64,000 nucleotides of DNA from Bradyrhizobium sp. Gha. GTDB lineage: Bacteria > Pseudomonadota > Alphaproteobacteria > Rhizobiales > Xanthobacteraceae. Of the stretch, positions 8,255-16,647 are shown one piece after another. Within the stretch, counting starts at the first letter, position 1. Every line of letters begins with the position of its first letter. The notes below the pieces were generated by a model. That model made no database searches and was not told where the DNA came from. It saw only the letters and a list, made by a program, of their open reading frames with translations. A program made the translations under genes and the position numbers. The stretch lies in contig NZ_FOQM01000017.1 in the NCBI RefSeq assembly GCF_900113735.1, forward strand, positions 92,061 to 156,060, read 5' to 3'.

Positions 8255-9433
8255 ATGTCAGACGATGTCGTCATCGTCAGCGCCGCCCGCACCCCGGTCG
8301 GAAGCTTCAACGGAGCCTTCGCGACCCTTCCCGCCCACGATCTTGGTGCGATCGCCATCAAGGCCGCGCTGGAGCGCGGCGGCATTGAGCCCGGCCGGGT
8401 CTCCGAGGTCATCATGGGCCAGATCCTGACTGCTGCTCAGGGTCAGAACCCGGCCCGCCAGGCCTCGATCGGCGCCGGCATTCCGGTGGAAAGCCCGGCC
8501 TGGGGCGTGAACCAGCTTTGCGGCTCTGGCCTGCGCACGGTCGCGCTTGGCTATCAGGCGCTGCTCAACGGCGATTCCGAGATCGTGGTTGCCGGCGGCC
8601 AGGAATCCATGAGCATGGCCCCGCACGCCCAGTATCTTCGCGGCGGCGTCAAGATGGGCGCGGTCGAGTTCGTCGACACCATGATCAAGGACGGCCTGTG
8701 GGATGCCTTCAATGGCTACCATATGGGCAACACCGCCGAGAACGTCGCACGGCAGTGGCAGATCACGCGTGCCCAGCAGGATGAGTTCGCGGTCGCCTCG
8801 CAGCAGAAGGCTGAAGCTGCGCAGAAGGCCGGCAAGTTCAACGACGAGATCGTCCCCGTCACGATCAAGGGCCGCAAGGGCGATACCGTCGTCAGCGCCG
8901 ACGAATATCCGCGTCATGGCGCCACGCTCGATGCGATGGCGAAGCTCCGTCCGGCTTTCGAGAAGGACGGCACCGTCACCGCAGGCTCGGCCTCCGGCAT
9001 CAATGACGGCGCTGCCGCCGTGGTGCTGATGACCGCGAAGCAGGCCGCCAAGGAAGGCAAGAAGCCGCTCGCGCGTATCGTGTCGTGGGCGCAGGCCGGC
9101 GTCGATCCGAAGATCATGGGCTCGGGCCCGATCCCGGCCTCGCGCGCGGCGCTGAAGAAGGCCGGCTGGAACGTCGGCGATCTCGACCTGATCGAGGCCA
9201 ACGAGGCCTTCGCGGCGCAGGCTTGTGCCGTCAACAAGGATCTCGGCTGGGATACGTCGAAGGTCAACGTCAATGGCGGGGCGATCGCGATCGGCCATCC
9301 GGTCGGCGCGTCCGGCGCGCGCGTGCTGGTGACGCTGCTGCACGAAATGCAGAAGCGCGATTCGAAGAAGGGCCTCGCCACGCTGTGCATCGGCGGCGGC
9401 ATGGGTATCGCGATGTGTCTGGCGCGCGACTGA
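8255..9433 (+). CDS. phaA: Acetyl-CoA C-acetyltransferase (beta-ketothiolase)
   Basis: A 392-residue biosynthetic thiolase, the same length as the classical PhaA enzymes. It condenses two acetyl-CoA to acetoacetyl-CoA, the first step of polyhydroxybutyrate synthesis. The acyl-accepting Cys89 is in NQLCGSG, the catalytic His in IGHPVGASG and the second Cys in LCIGGGMG. ATG 8255 follows CAGGAG; the frame is open further up to 8174 but the extra residues are not thiolase sequence. It lies upstream of phaB and is divergent from phaR. Confidence 0.96.
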   Translation: MSDDVVIVSAARTPVGSFNGAFATLPAHDLGAIAIKAALERGGIEPGRVSEVIMGQILTAAQGQNPARQASIGAGIPVESPAWGVNQLCGSGLRTVALGYQALLNGDSEIVVAGGQESMSMAPHAQYLRGGVKMGAVEFVDTMIKDGLWDAFNGYHMGNTAENVARQWQITRAQQDEFAVASQQKAEAAQKAGKFNDEIVPVTIKGRKGDTVVSADEYPRHGATLDAMAKLRPAFEKDGTVTAGSASGINDGAAAVVLMTAKQAAKEGKKPLARIVSWAQAGVDPKIMGSGPIPASRAALKKAGWNVGDLDLIEANEAFAAQACAVNKDLGWDTSKVNVNGGAIAIGHPVGASGARVLVTLLHEMQKRDSKKGLATLCIGGGMGIAMCLARD

Positions 9434-9561
9434 AGCTGACGTCTGACTGATGAACCAGCGCGTGCGCTGCACACCGCCACTGAGTGCGTTGCACGCGACC
9501 AAAAAAGCAGCGGTTGCAAATCAAATATTCTTCGCAACCGCGCAAGCTTCGACTAAATACA

Positions 9562-9592
9562 AACGCCCGGCTCAACGCCGGGCGTTTTGTTC
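9562..9592 (+). terminator. Rho-independent terminator after phaA
   Basis: A perfect 10-bp stem (AACGCCCGGC at 9562-9571, GCCGGGCGTT at 9577-9586) with a 5-base loop is followed by TTGTTCTT. It lies between phaA and phaB, so phaB probably also has its own promoter in the 90 bases that follow. Confidence 0.85.
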
Positions 9593-9678
9593 TTGATGTC
9601 CGTCAAACCAACCGCATAATCCGTATCTAAAAAGCATCACTCAGAAACGTCCGCAGAGTCCAAGGGAAGGAATACGAT

Positions 9679-10404
9679 ATGGCACGAGTTGCATTGGTCA
9701 CGGGTGGTACGCGCGGCATCGGAGCTGCGATCAGCAAGGCGCTGAAGGCGGCCGGCTACAAGGTCGCGGCGAGCTATGCCGGCAATGATGCGGCGGCGGA
9801 GAAGTTCAAGGCCGAGACCGGCATCTCCGTCTACAAGTGGGACGTCAGCAATTTCGATGCCTGTGCCGAAGGCGTGAAGAAGGTCGAGGCCGAGCTCGGC
9901 CCCGTCGACATCCTCGTCAACAATGCCGGCATCACCCGCGACACCGCCTTCCACAAGATGACGCTCGAACAGTGGAACGCCGTGATCAACACCAATCTCG
10001 GCTCGCTGTTCAACATGACGCGACAGGTGATCGAGGGCATGCGCGCCCGCAAGTTCGGCCGCGTCATCTCGATCTCGTCGATCAACGGCCAGAAGGGGCA
10101 GTTCGGCCAGGTCAATTATTCCGCGGCGAAGGCCGGCGACATCGGCTTCACCAAGGCGCTGGCGCTCGAGAACGCCAAGGGCGGCATCACCGTCAACGTG
10201 ATCGCGCCGGGTTACATCAACACCGAGATGGTGCAGGCAGTGCCGAAGGACGTTCTGGAAAAGAACGTGATCCCGCAGATCCCGGTCAACCGGCTCGGCG
10301 AGCCGGAAGAGATTGCGCGCGCGGTCGTGTTCCTGGCAGCCGAGGAAGCCGGCTTTATCACCGGCTCGACCCTGACCATCAACGGTGGTCAGTACCACGC
10401 CTGA
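9679..10404 (+). CDS. phaB: Acetoacetyl-CoA reductase
   Basis: A 241-residue short-chain dehydrogenase that reduces acetoacetyl-CoA to (R)-3-hydroxybutyryl-CoA with NADPH, the second step of PHB synthesis. The nucleotide motif GGTRGIG is near the N-terminus, NNAG follows around residue 78, and the catalytic Ser-Tyr-Lys set lies in ISISSINGQ and YSAAKAG. The C-terminus GGQYHA is typical of PhaB. AAGGGAAGGA precedes the ATG. The PHA synthase gene is not in this window. Confidence 0.95.
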   Translation: MARVALVTGGTRGIGAAISKALKAAGYKVAASYAGNDAAAEKFKAETGISVYKWDVSNFDACAEGVKKVEAELGPVDILVNNAGITRDTAFHKMTLEQWNAVINTNLGSLFNMTRQVIEGMRARKFGRVISISSINGQKGQFGQVNYSAAKAGDIGFTKALALENAKGGITVNVIAPGYINTEMVQAVPKDVLEKNVIPQIPVNRLGEPEEIARAVVFLAAEEAGFITGSTLTINGGQYHA

Positions 10405-10456
10405 TCGGCCGCCAAGCAGGTAGCGTCAGGCGCGACAAGACGATAATGAAGGCGCA

Positions 10457-10479
10457 ATGCCCGGCCCCGTGCCGGGCAT
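10457..10479 (+). terminator. Hairpin after phaB, possible terminator
   Basis: A perfect 9-bp inverted repeat (ATGCCCGGC at 10457-10465 and GCCGGGCAT at 10471-10479) with a 5-base loop. No T-tract follows, so an intrinsic terminator is plausible but unproven. Confidence 0.4.
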
Positions 10480-10503
10480 AAGCGTCCTCAGAGCCTCTCA
10501 TCC

Positions 10504-11373
10504 ATGAATCCGCGCAGTGCAACCCTGGTCGGACTGACCGCGATCCTGATGTGGTCGCTGCTGTCGGTGATGACGGTGGCCACCGGCAAGATCCCGGCGT
10601 TTCAGCTCGCTGCGATGACCTTTGCGATCGGCGGTCTCGTCGGTCTGCTGACCTGGATCGGCCGCGGCGACGCGGCGAAGAGCCTGCGTCAGCCTCTGGT
10701 CGTATGGGTGGTCGGCGTCGGTGGTTTGTTCGGCTATCACGCGCTGTATTTCCTCGCGCTGCGATTCGCGCCGCCGGCCGAAGCCGGCCTCCTGAATTAC
10801 ATGTGGCCGCTGCTGATCGTGCTGTTCTCGTCCTTTCTGCCGGGCGAGCGGCTGGCGGTGCATCACATCATCGGCGCCGTGCTCGGCCTCGTCGGTACCG
10901 TGCTGCTGTTTGCCGGTAGCACCACGGGCTTCGCGCCGGGCCAGATGCCGGGACTGATTGCCGCGCTCATCGCGGCCTTCGTCTGGGCCGCCTATTCGGT
11001 GCTGTCACGGCGATTGAAGGCGGTGCCGACCGATGCGGTCGCGGGCTTCTGCCTCGCCACGTCAGTGCTGGCCGCGTTGATGCACGGCCTGCTGGAAACA
11101 ACGGTGTGGCCTGAGACCACCTTGCAGTGGCTCTCGGTCGTCGCGCTTGGCATCGGTCCCGTCGGGGCGGCCTTCTACGCCTGGGACATCGGCATGAAGC
11201 GCGGCGACATTCGCGTGCTTGGCGCCGCTTCTTATGCGACGCCGCTATTGTCGACCGGGTTCCTGATCGCTGCCGGCTTTGCAAAGGCCAGCGCCAACAT
11301 CGCCATCGCCGCGATCCTGATCGCCGGCGGCGGCCTGATCGCGGCGAAGGACATGGTGCTGCGGAAGCGTTGA
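10504..11373 (+). CDS. EamA/DMT-family transporter
   Basis: A 289-residue inner-membrane protein with about ten hydrophobic helices in two repeated EamA halves; the second begins near IAALIAAFVWAAYSVLSRR. It resembles the YddG-type group that exports aromatic amino acids, but specificity cannot be read from sequence. It is transcribed on its own, with phaB upstream on the same strand and a convergent flavin reductase 7 bases downstream. Confidence 0.88.
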   Translation: MNPRSATLVGLTAILMWSLLSVMTVATGKIPAFQLAAMTFAIGGLVGLLTWIGRGDAAKSLRQPLVVWVVGVGGLFGYHALYFLALRFAPPAEAGLLNYMWPLLIVLFSSFLPGERLAVHHIIGAVLGLVGTVLLFAGSTTGFAPGQMPGLIAALIAAFVWAAYSVLSRRLKAVPTDAVAGFCLATSVLAALMHGLLETTVWPETTLQWLSVVALGIGPVGAAFYAWDIGMKRGDIRVLGAASYATPLLSTGFLIAAGFAKASANIAIAAILIAGGGLIAAKDMVLRKR

Positions 11374-11380
11374 GGCGCGA

Positions 11381-12064
11381 TCAGAGCGCCGGCTGCCAGC
11401 CCGGCGGCCGATACGTCGCTTCCGGAATCCGCCCGAGCTCGGAGCGCTGCAAGCGTTGCGACGTCAGGCCATAGAACTCCTGGAAGCTCATGATCAGCGG
11501 CCGCCATCGGTCTGGATCGATGCGATTCGGCACGCCATCCATCATGATATGGGGATGCGCGTGCACGCGGGTGACGCGGACCTCGATCGCGGTGAGATTG
11601 CCGCCCCAGGCCGCATCGTCCTGCGCCATCTCATGCACATAAGCGACCTTGGCTTCGATCTGCACCGGGCACTCGGCCACACGCGGCGCGCTGACCGTTT
11701 CGCTTGCCAACGCCGTCAGACCGCTGAGTTCGAACTTGTCCTTCTCGTGCCGATAGCCGCGATAGAGTTTTCCTGGCGGCACGGGATCCGAGCCCGTGGT
11801 GCGAGCAAGGCGGTCGACGGCGCCGACAAGATGGGCCGAGGGCAGATTGAGCACGCATTCGCCGCTGCGAATCATGTTCTCGGTGGTCTTCGAGTTGCGC
11901 GCGAGCCCAAGCATGCAGCGCCAGCCGACCCACCATGCCGAGGACATCGGTGCGAGATTGTGAGTGCCGTCGTCGTTGGTCGATCCGATCAGGACGACCG
12001 GCGTTCCAAAATATAAAATGGCCGGGTCGATCTGGACGGCGGCGGGACCGTGTGTTCCGTGCAT
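11381..12064 (-). CDS. Flavin reductase family protein (FMN-binding split barrel)
   Basis: A 227-residue protein of the DIM6/NTAB flavin-reductase-like group. The conserved region (TPVVLIGSTNDDGTHNLAPMSSAWWVGW) near the N-terminus is the FMN-binding core, and NLPSAHLV is the second block. Such proteins bind FMN and act as oxidoreductases or as flavin-donating partners of monooxygenases; no partner is evident here. Confidence 0.85.
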   Translation of the reverse strand: MHGTHGPAAVQIDPAILYFGTPVVLIGSTNDDGTHNLAPMSSAWWVGWRCMLGLARNSKTTENMIRSGECVLNLPSAHLVGAVDRLARTTGSDPVPPGKLYRGYRHEKDKFELSGLTALASETVSAPRVAECPVQIEAKVAYVHEMAQDDAAWGGNLTAIEVRVTRVHAHPHIMMDGVPNRIDPDRWRPLIMSFQEFYGLTSQRLQRSELGRIPEATYRPPGWQPAL

Positions 12065-12193
12065 CGTACGCTCCTGTTGACTGGAAGCGCAGTCCTAGTG
12101 GGGGAAGTTAATCGAACCCACCCGATTCCGGATAGCAGAGCGTTTTCGGTGGATACCGGTTCGCGTGAAGAAAACGCGTCAAAACAAGAATCT

Positions 12194-12616
12194 CTACGGT
12201 TGCCAACCCTTGGGCGCGAGTTCGAATTTTGCAAACTCGAAGGCGGGTGCCACGGTGCAGCCGACCAGCGTCCACTCGCCTGACGTCTCCGCCATCTGCC
12301 ACGCGTCTGCCGGCACGATCGCCTGTGGCCGTTCGCCGCTCACAAGGTCCGTGCCGAGCCGCACCTCGTGCTGGGAGCAGCCCTCGTGGGCGATACGGAG
12401 CATCAAGGGGCTGCCGGCGTAGAAGTGCCAGGTCTCGACCGCATCGATGCGATGCCAGTGCGAGCGCTCGTTGCGCGCGAGCAGGTAATAGATCGAGGTC
12501 GACCGCGACCGGCCGTTGGCGTCGGTGGTCTGGTCGCGAAAGGTTTCGCGGTAATGCCCGCCCTCGGGATGCGGGCGGAGTTCGAGGCGCGCGATGATCT
12601 CGGCTGCGGTCGGCAT
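12194..12616 (-). CDS. Cupin-fold protein, DUF985 family
   Basis: A 140-residue single-domain cupin. The DUF985 hallmarks are LRPHPEGGHYRET at the N-terminus, SIYYLLARNERSHWHRIDAVETWHFYAGSP's histidine-rich metal-site region, and the C-terminal GCTVAPAFEFAKFEL block. Function is not established for the family. It lies 37 bases downstream of gloB on the same strand and may be co-transcribed with it. Confidence 0.88.
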   Translation of the reverse strand: MPTAAEIIARLELRPHPEGGHYRETFRDQTTDANGRSRSTSIYYLLARNERSHWHRIDAVETWHFYAGSPLMLRIAHEGCSQHEVRLGTDLVSGERPQAIVPADAWQMAETSGEWTLVGCTVAPAFEFAKFELAPKGWQP

Positions 12617-12653
12617 CGATCCCCGTCAGGGCTTGTTCTTGAGGACTTGGTCT

Positions 12654-13421
12654 TCAGTACTTGTTTTTGCGCTCGCGCAATTCGCCGAACACCGCGGCGG
12701 CCTCTGCACCCTTCATGTGTAGCCTGGCTGCGATCGAGGGTTCATCCGCACGCAGGAACACGTTTGCTCGCTTCTCTTCACCAAGCACTGAGGGGATGGT
12801 CGGCTTGTTGTCCGCCCGCAGCTTCGCGACCTCCGCCGCGCGCGCCTGGAGCGCCGCATTGTCGGGATCGACGGTAAGCGCGAACTTGACGTTGGACGCC
12901 GTGTATTCGTGGCCGCAATAGAGCTTGAAATCGTCGGGCAGGGCTCGCAGTTTCAACAGCGAGTCCCACATCATCGGATAGGTACCCTCGAACACGCGGC
13001 CGCAGCCGATCGAGAACAACGTGTCGGCGGCGAACAGCGTCTTCTCAGTGTCGAATACGTAGGAGATGTGATCGAGCGTATGGCCGGGGGTCTCGAGCAC
13101 GCGCCCCAGCAGCGTACCGACCTTGACCACATCGCCATTGGCGACGCGCAAATCGACGTCAGCGATTTTGGCCGACTTGTCGTGCGGCGCGACGACGCGG
13201 CAATTGTATTTCTGCTTGAGTTCGGCGACCCCGCCGACATGATCGCCATGGTGATGGGTGATCAGGATGTCGGTGAGCTGCCAACCCTCGCGCTCCAGCG
13301 CCTGGATGATGGGACCGGCTTCCGGCGCATCGATCGATGCGGTGGCCCTGGTTTCCACATCGTGGATCAGGTAACCGAAATTGTCGTTTAAACAGCTGAA
13401 AGTACGAATTTCGGCGGCCAT
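12654..13421 (-). CDS. gloB: Hydroxyacylglutathione hydrolase (glyoxalase II)
   Basis: A 255-residue metallo-beta-lactamase-fold enzyme that hydrolyses S-D-lactoylglutathione in methylglyoxal detoxification. The binuclear metal motif THHHGDHVGG, the TPGHTLDHISY block, the FAADTLFSIGCGR block and YCGHEYT are all present, plus the HAGH C-terminal domain. ATG 13421 follows GGAG; the frame is open upstream to 13976 but that part overlaps the divergent gene and is not real. Confidence 0.96.
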   Translation of the reverse strand: MAAEIRTFSCLNDNFGYLIHDVETRATASIDAPEAGPIIQALEREGWQLTDILITHHHGDHVGGVAELKQKYNCRVVAPHDKSAKIADVDLRVANGDVVKVGTLLGRVLETPGHTLDHISYVFDTEKTLFAADTLFSIGCGRVFEGTYPMMWDSLLKLRALPDDFKLYCGHEYTASNVKFALTVDPDNAALQARAAEVAKLRADNKPTIPSVLGEEKRANVFLRADEPSIAARLHMKGAEAAAVFGELRERKNKY

Positions 13422-13529
13422 GACATCTCCATCGCGCTCAGCCCCGCCAGACAAATATGGCGTTAACGTTGCGCAGGCAATGCAATATTCCGCGCACAGC
13501 CGCCACCTTGTGCATGTTACATTGCCGCC

Positions 13530-14270
13530 ATGAGCATCGATGTCGTCGACCTCCGCGAGTTCTATTCCCGTCGCCTGGGGATTGTGGCGCGGCAAATGAT
13601 CAATCGCGGCATAAGAGAGCGCTGGCCGAATGCCGCGGGTCAGCGCGTGCTCGGCATCGGCTACCCCACGCCCTATCTCGGGCTGTTCCGCGAGGACGCC
13701 GAGCGCTGCATCGCCTTCATGCCGGCGGCCCAGGGCGTGCTGAAATGGCCGACCGGGAGACCGGCGCTCGCCACACTGGTCGACGAGTTCTCGCTGCCAC
13801 TTCCCGAAGCCGCGGTGGACCGCATCCTGCTGGTCCATGCGCTCGAAATGTCGGACGATCCGGCCGCGCTGCTGCGTGAGGTCTGGCGGGTGCTGTCGCC
13901 GTCCGGCCGCGTCATTGCCGTGATCCCGAACCGGCGCGGGGTCTGGACTCGCAGCGACAACACGCCTTTCGGCCACGGCCGTCCCTATTCACGCTCGCAG
14001 ATCACGGATCTGCTGCGTCAGACCTGGTTCACGCCGACCGCCTGGGGCGAGGCGTTGTTCATGCCGCCTTATGCGGGCCGCTGGGTCCTGAAATCGGCGC
14101 AGATGTGGGAGCGCGCCGGCGCGGCGCTGTCATTGCCTTTTGCCGGTGTCCATATCGTCGAAGCGACCAAGCAGGTCTATCGTGCGATCCCCGCCAAGCG
14201 CGAACGGGCGCGGCTGATTCCCTCGTTGAAGCCGGTGCTGGTGCCGTCCTCGACGGTGACCCGGACCTAG
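13530..14270 (+). CDS. Class I SAM-dependent methyltransferase (gloB-divergent)
   Basis: A 246-residue protein with a Methyltransf_11-like core (LGIGYPTPYLGLFR, LPEAAVDRILLVHALEM, LLREVWRVLSPSGRVIAVIPN). It starts 108 bases from the divergent gloB, a pairing often seen in alphaproteobacteria. The classical first glycine motif is degenerate (GIGYPTPYLG), which makes SAM binding less certain. Substrate unknown. Confidence 0.85.
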   Translation: MSIDVVDLREFYSRRLGIVARQMINRGIRERWPNAAGQRVLGIGYPTPYLGLFREDAERCIAFMPAAQGVLKWPTGRPALATLVDEFSLPLPEAAVDRILLVHALEMSDDPAALLREVWRVLSPSGRVIAVIPNRRGVWTRSDNTPFGHGRPYSRSQITDLLRQTWFTPTAWGEALFMPPYAGRWVLKSAQMWERAGAALSLPFAGVHIVEATKQVYRAIPAKRERARLIPSLKPVLVPSSTVTRT

Positions 14271-14341
14271 CTTCCCCTCTCGGTGCTCGGCAGAGGCGAA
14301 CTGTGCCTGTCGCTGCCGTCGATTCCGCCAATTTGAAGCTT

Positions 14342-14376
14342 CAAAAACAAATCGTCCCGGCGAGGCCGGGACGATT
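14342..14376 (-). terminator. Rho-independent terminator of the DUF4167 gene
   Basis: A perfect 12-bp stem (14350-14361 with 14365-14376) closed by a 3-base loop. Read on the minus strand it is followed by TTTGTTTTTGA, as an intrinsic terminator should be. It lies 33 bases beyond the DUF4167 stop codon. Confidence 0.85.
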
Positions 14377-14409
14377 GAAGTCCATGACAATCAGTACCTT
14401 TGCTGCGCC

Positions 14410-15198
14410 TTACTCGCCGGGGGCGAGGTCGTCGCTGGTCGCGGCCGGAGCCGCCTCGCGCTCGGGGCGCGGGCCATTATGGGGCCGGCGACGGCGCCGC
14501 GGATAGCGCTCGCCACCGCCGGGATTGCCACCCTCAAAGCCGCCCGGAGCCGGATTCGTCTGGGGCTGCGCACCGGTGATGAAGGACGGCAGGCGATCGA
14601 CGTTGCCGGCATCGGCAACGACGGGCTGCGGCTGGTTCTGCGGTTGCGGCTGCTGATGATATTGCGGTTGCGGACGATGGTCGCGTTCGCGGTGCTCGCG
14701 CGGCTGCTGCTGATCGCGCTGATAGGGCTGCTGGTTATCGCGCTGCTGGTAGTCGCGCTGATGATCGCGCTGGCCGTCGCGGTCACGCATGAAGGGCTGC
14801 TGTTGCGGCGGCTGTGGAACGAAGCCCGGCTCCTGGCCGAAATTCGAGAAATTCTCGCCGTCGTCCTCGCCATCGTCGCCGCTGCTGGTGCTGATCGGCT
14901 CGTCGCCGCGGGGCTGCTGATTCTGGCGGAACTGTTCCTGGGCCGCTGCGATCAACCGAAAATAGTGCTCGGCGTGCTGATAGTAGTTTTCGGCGGCAAC
15001 CGGGTCACCCGAGGAGCGCGCGTCACGCGCAAGCTGAAGATATTTTTCGGCGATGTGCGAGGCGGTACCGCGGATCTTGATGTCGGGTCCGTTCGATTCA
15101 TAGACCCGGGTCATCGGGTTCTGGCCGCGCCGGTTATTGTTGTTGTTATTGTTGTTGTTGCGGTTGCGCATCCGCTGCTTGTTCTGACCGTTTCTCAT
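14410..15198 (-). CDS. DUF4167 domain-containing protein
   Basis: A 262-residue protein. The DUF4167 domain covers about residues 20-85 (RVYESNGPDIKIRGTASHIAEKY, then LARDARSSGDPVAAENYYQHAEHYFRL). It is preceded by an Arg/Asn-rich N-terminus with a run of eight asparagines, and followed by a long disordered Gln/Pro/Arg-rich tail. The composition suggests RNA or ribosome association, but function is unknown. In many Rhizobiales the gene follows prmC, as here. The 460-base leader between prmC and this gene is unusual. Confidence 0.88.
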   Translation of the reverse strand: MRNGQNKQRMRNRNNNNNNNNNRRGQNPMTRVYESNGPDIKIRGTASHIAEKYLQLARDARSSGDPVAAENYYQHAEHYFRLIAAAQEQFRQNQQPRGDEPISTSSGDDGEDDGENFSNFGQEPGFVPQPPQQQPFMRDRDGQRDHQRDYQQRDNQQPYQRDQQQPREHRERDHRPQPQYHQQPQPQNQPQPVVADAGNVDRLPSFITGAQPQTNPAPGGFEGGNPGGGERYPRRRRRPHNGPRPEREAAPAATSDDLAPGE

Positions 15199-15660
15199 GT
15201 CCTGCCTTTAATTCCAGCCCTAAAGGTTGCACGCATTACCGATTGCAGAGAGTGACGCGATGACAGCGGTTCACATCTCTCACGCGCACCGCGCGCAAGA
15301 GCGAATTACACCCTGCCGATGTTCGTCGACCGTCGCGTTCAACAAAGACGCGTTCCCCACCCGCCAGCATTCATTGCCAGCGAACCCACTCATATCACCT
15401 GCCGAAACAAGCCCAGCTTTGTTGCGTAAGTCTTCAAGCGCAATATCAGGCTTTCGTTCACTTTGCGGTCGGTAAGCAGCGCAGCTTGACTAGCTATCGC
15501 GCTCAACAGGACCTGCGGCTTGGAACCTTTAATCAGTAAAGCTCTCGCCCGAGAGCCCGGCTTTCCTCCGTAGGTCTACGGGGCCGGTACCGATGTGTTG
15601 ACCGGAACGTAGTCGTTCCCACGGGATATTCCAAGAGGTTTTTAGCGCCCAATCCGGCTT
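15199..15660. other. Gene-free 462-base interval between prmC and DUF4167
   Basis: No convincing reading frame is present. The prmC-proximal third holds a cluster of inverted repeats described separately as a candidate structured RNA (15511-15643). The remainder is unremarkable apart from GGCAGGACATG, the start region of the DUF4167 gene, at its edge. A frame at 15227-15475 (+) is not supported. Confidence 0.7.
15511..15643 (+). ncRNA. Candidate structured RNA (multi-hairpin), strand not certain
   Basis: Three hairpins occur in tandem: GCTCTCG/CGAGAGC (15541-15556), CCGTAG/CTACGG (15568-15581) and GGAACG/CGTTCC with a TAGT loop (15604-15619). They are enclosed by CTTGGAA (15519-15525) pairing with TTCCAAG (15629-15635), extended by ACCT (15511-15514) with AGGT (15636-15639). 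On the plus strand TTTT follows directly at 15640-15643, like a transcript end, and an unpaired CTTTCCTCC (15561-15569) resembles an anti-Shine-Dalgarno loop. It matches no family I can name. It could instead be a leader on the minus strand for the DUF4167 gene. Confidence 0.35.
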
Positions 15661-16569
15661 TTATGGGGGCATTTTTCGGGCCGAGACGGCCCTGGGAATG
15701 CCCGCCAGGTCCGATCTGGGCGGCCTGTCGATCGATAACGCGGCGGCGGCCATCAAGGTTTCAATATCTCCGACCTGGCCTCGGCCGACCTCGACGATCA
15801 GGGCGCCGCCGGGCACGAGCCGTTCGGCGGCCTGCGGGATCAGGGCGCGATAGGCGTCATAGCCATCATTCCCGCCGTCGAGCGCCAGATGCGGATCGTG
15901 CTTGCGCACCTCGATGCTCAGCTTCGGAATTTCCCCCGCCGGAATGTAGGGCGGATTCGACACGATCAGGTCGAACGGGCCACCAAGCGCCGACGCATAG
16001 GAGCAGGCGACGAAGGCGGCGCGATCGGCCAGGCCGAGGGCATCCGCGTTGCCTCTGGCGGTGTCGAGGGCGCTGAGGCTGAGATCGGTGCCGACGCCAA
16101 ATGCGTCCGGGATCTCGTGCAGCAGTGCGAGCAGAATGGCGCCGGATCCGGTGCCGATGTCGGCGATGCGCGGGCGCCGTCCCGAGATCGTGCGTTCGCG
16201 AAATATCTCGAGCGCCAGCTCGACCACGGTCTCGGTATCCGGCCGCGGTACCAGCGTCGCCTCGGACAGCCGGAATGGCAGCCCCCAGAATTCCCTGACG
16301 CCGAGAATGCGGGCGACCGGTTCATGCGCGAGCCTTCGCTGCGCGTATCCTTCGAGCCGCGTAGCCTCCTCCGGCGTGAGGTATCGCGCTGCCTGCGTGA
16401 TCAGGCCGGTCAGATCCAGCCCCAGCACGGCGCCGACAAGCAGGCGCGCATCGAGAGACGGCTCCTCGATGCCGGCCGCCTGCAGCCGCGCCGTGAGCGC
16501 GCGCCGCGCGCTCTCGATGCTGTGTCCGGACTCGAAGCCTGTCGCCAATGGAACCATCCTGCCTGGCAT
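15661..16569 (-). CDS. prmC: Peptide chain release factor N(5)-glutamine methyltransferase
   Basis: A 302-residue HemK/PrmC enzyme that methylates the glutamine of the GGQ motif in release factors RF1/RF2. The SAM motif DIGTGSGAI is at 137-145 and the catalytic NPPY at 205-208, after an N-terminal helical domain. A second ATG at 16557 would shorten it by four residues. Its usual partner prfA lies 7 kb away on the same strand, separated by a transporter block. Confidence 0.94.
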   Translation of the reverse strand: MPGRMVPLATGFESGHSIESARRALTARLQAAGIEEPSLDARLLVGAVLGLDLTGLITQAARYLTPEEATRLEGYAQRRLAHEPVARILGVREFWGLPFRLSEATLVPRPDTETVVELALEIFRERTISGRRPRIADIGTGSGAILLALLHEIPDAFGVGTDLSLSALDTARGNADALGLADRAAFVACSYASALGGPFDLIVSNPPYIPAGEIPKLSIEVRKHDPHLALDGGNDGYDAYRALIPQAAERLVPGGALIVEVGRGQVGDIETLMAAAALSIDRPPRSDLAGIPRAVSARKMPP

Positions 16570-16647
16570 CGTGGATAGATCGGCGACCTTGCTTGCGTCA
16601 ACGGAAAGGAGCGCGTTTGATTACCGCGCAGCGAAGGGAGGACATCC

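Noticed and set aside
12654..13976. Extended 440-residue GloB
   Set aside because: The extra N-terminus overlaps the divergent methyltransferase and is not GloB sequence; the normal start is 13421.
15227..15475. 82-residue frame in the prmC-DUF4167 gap
   Set aside because: Composition is unlike neighbouring genes and it lacks a ribosome site and domains.
15550..15570. RNase P RNA-like motif on the minus strand (GAGGAAAGCCGGGCTC)
   Set aside because: One base differs from the core motif and the other conserved RNase P segments (ACAGAAA etc.) are not found nearby.
15580..15625. tmRNA-tag-like peptide (N-D-Y-V-P-V) on the minus strand
   Set aside because: It does not end in the usual Ala-Ala, and no tRNA-like acceptor piece is recognisable.
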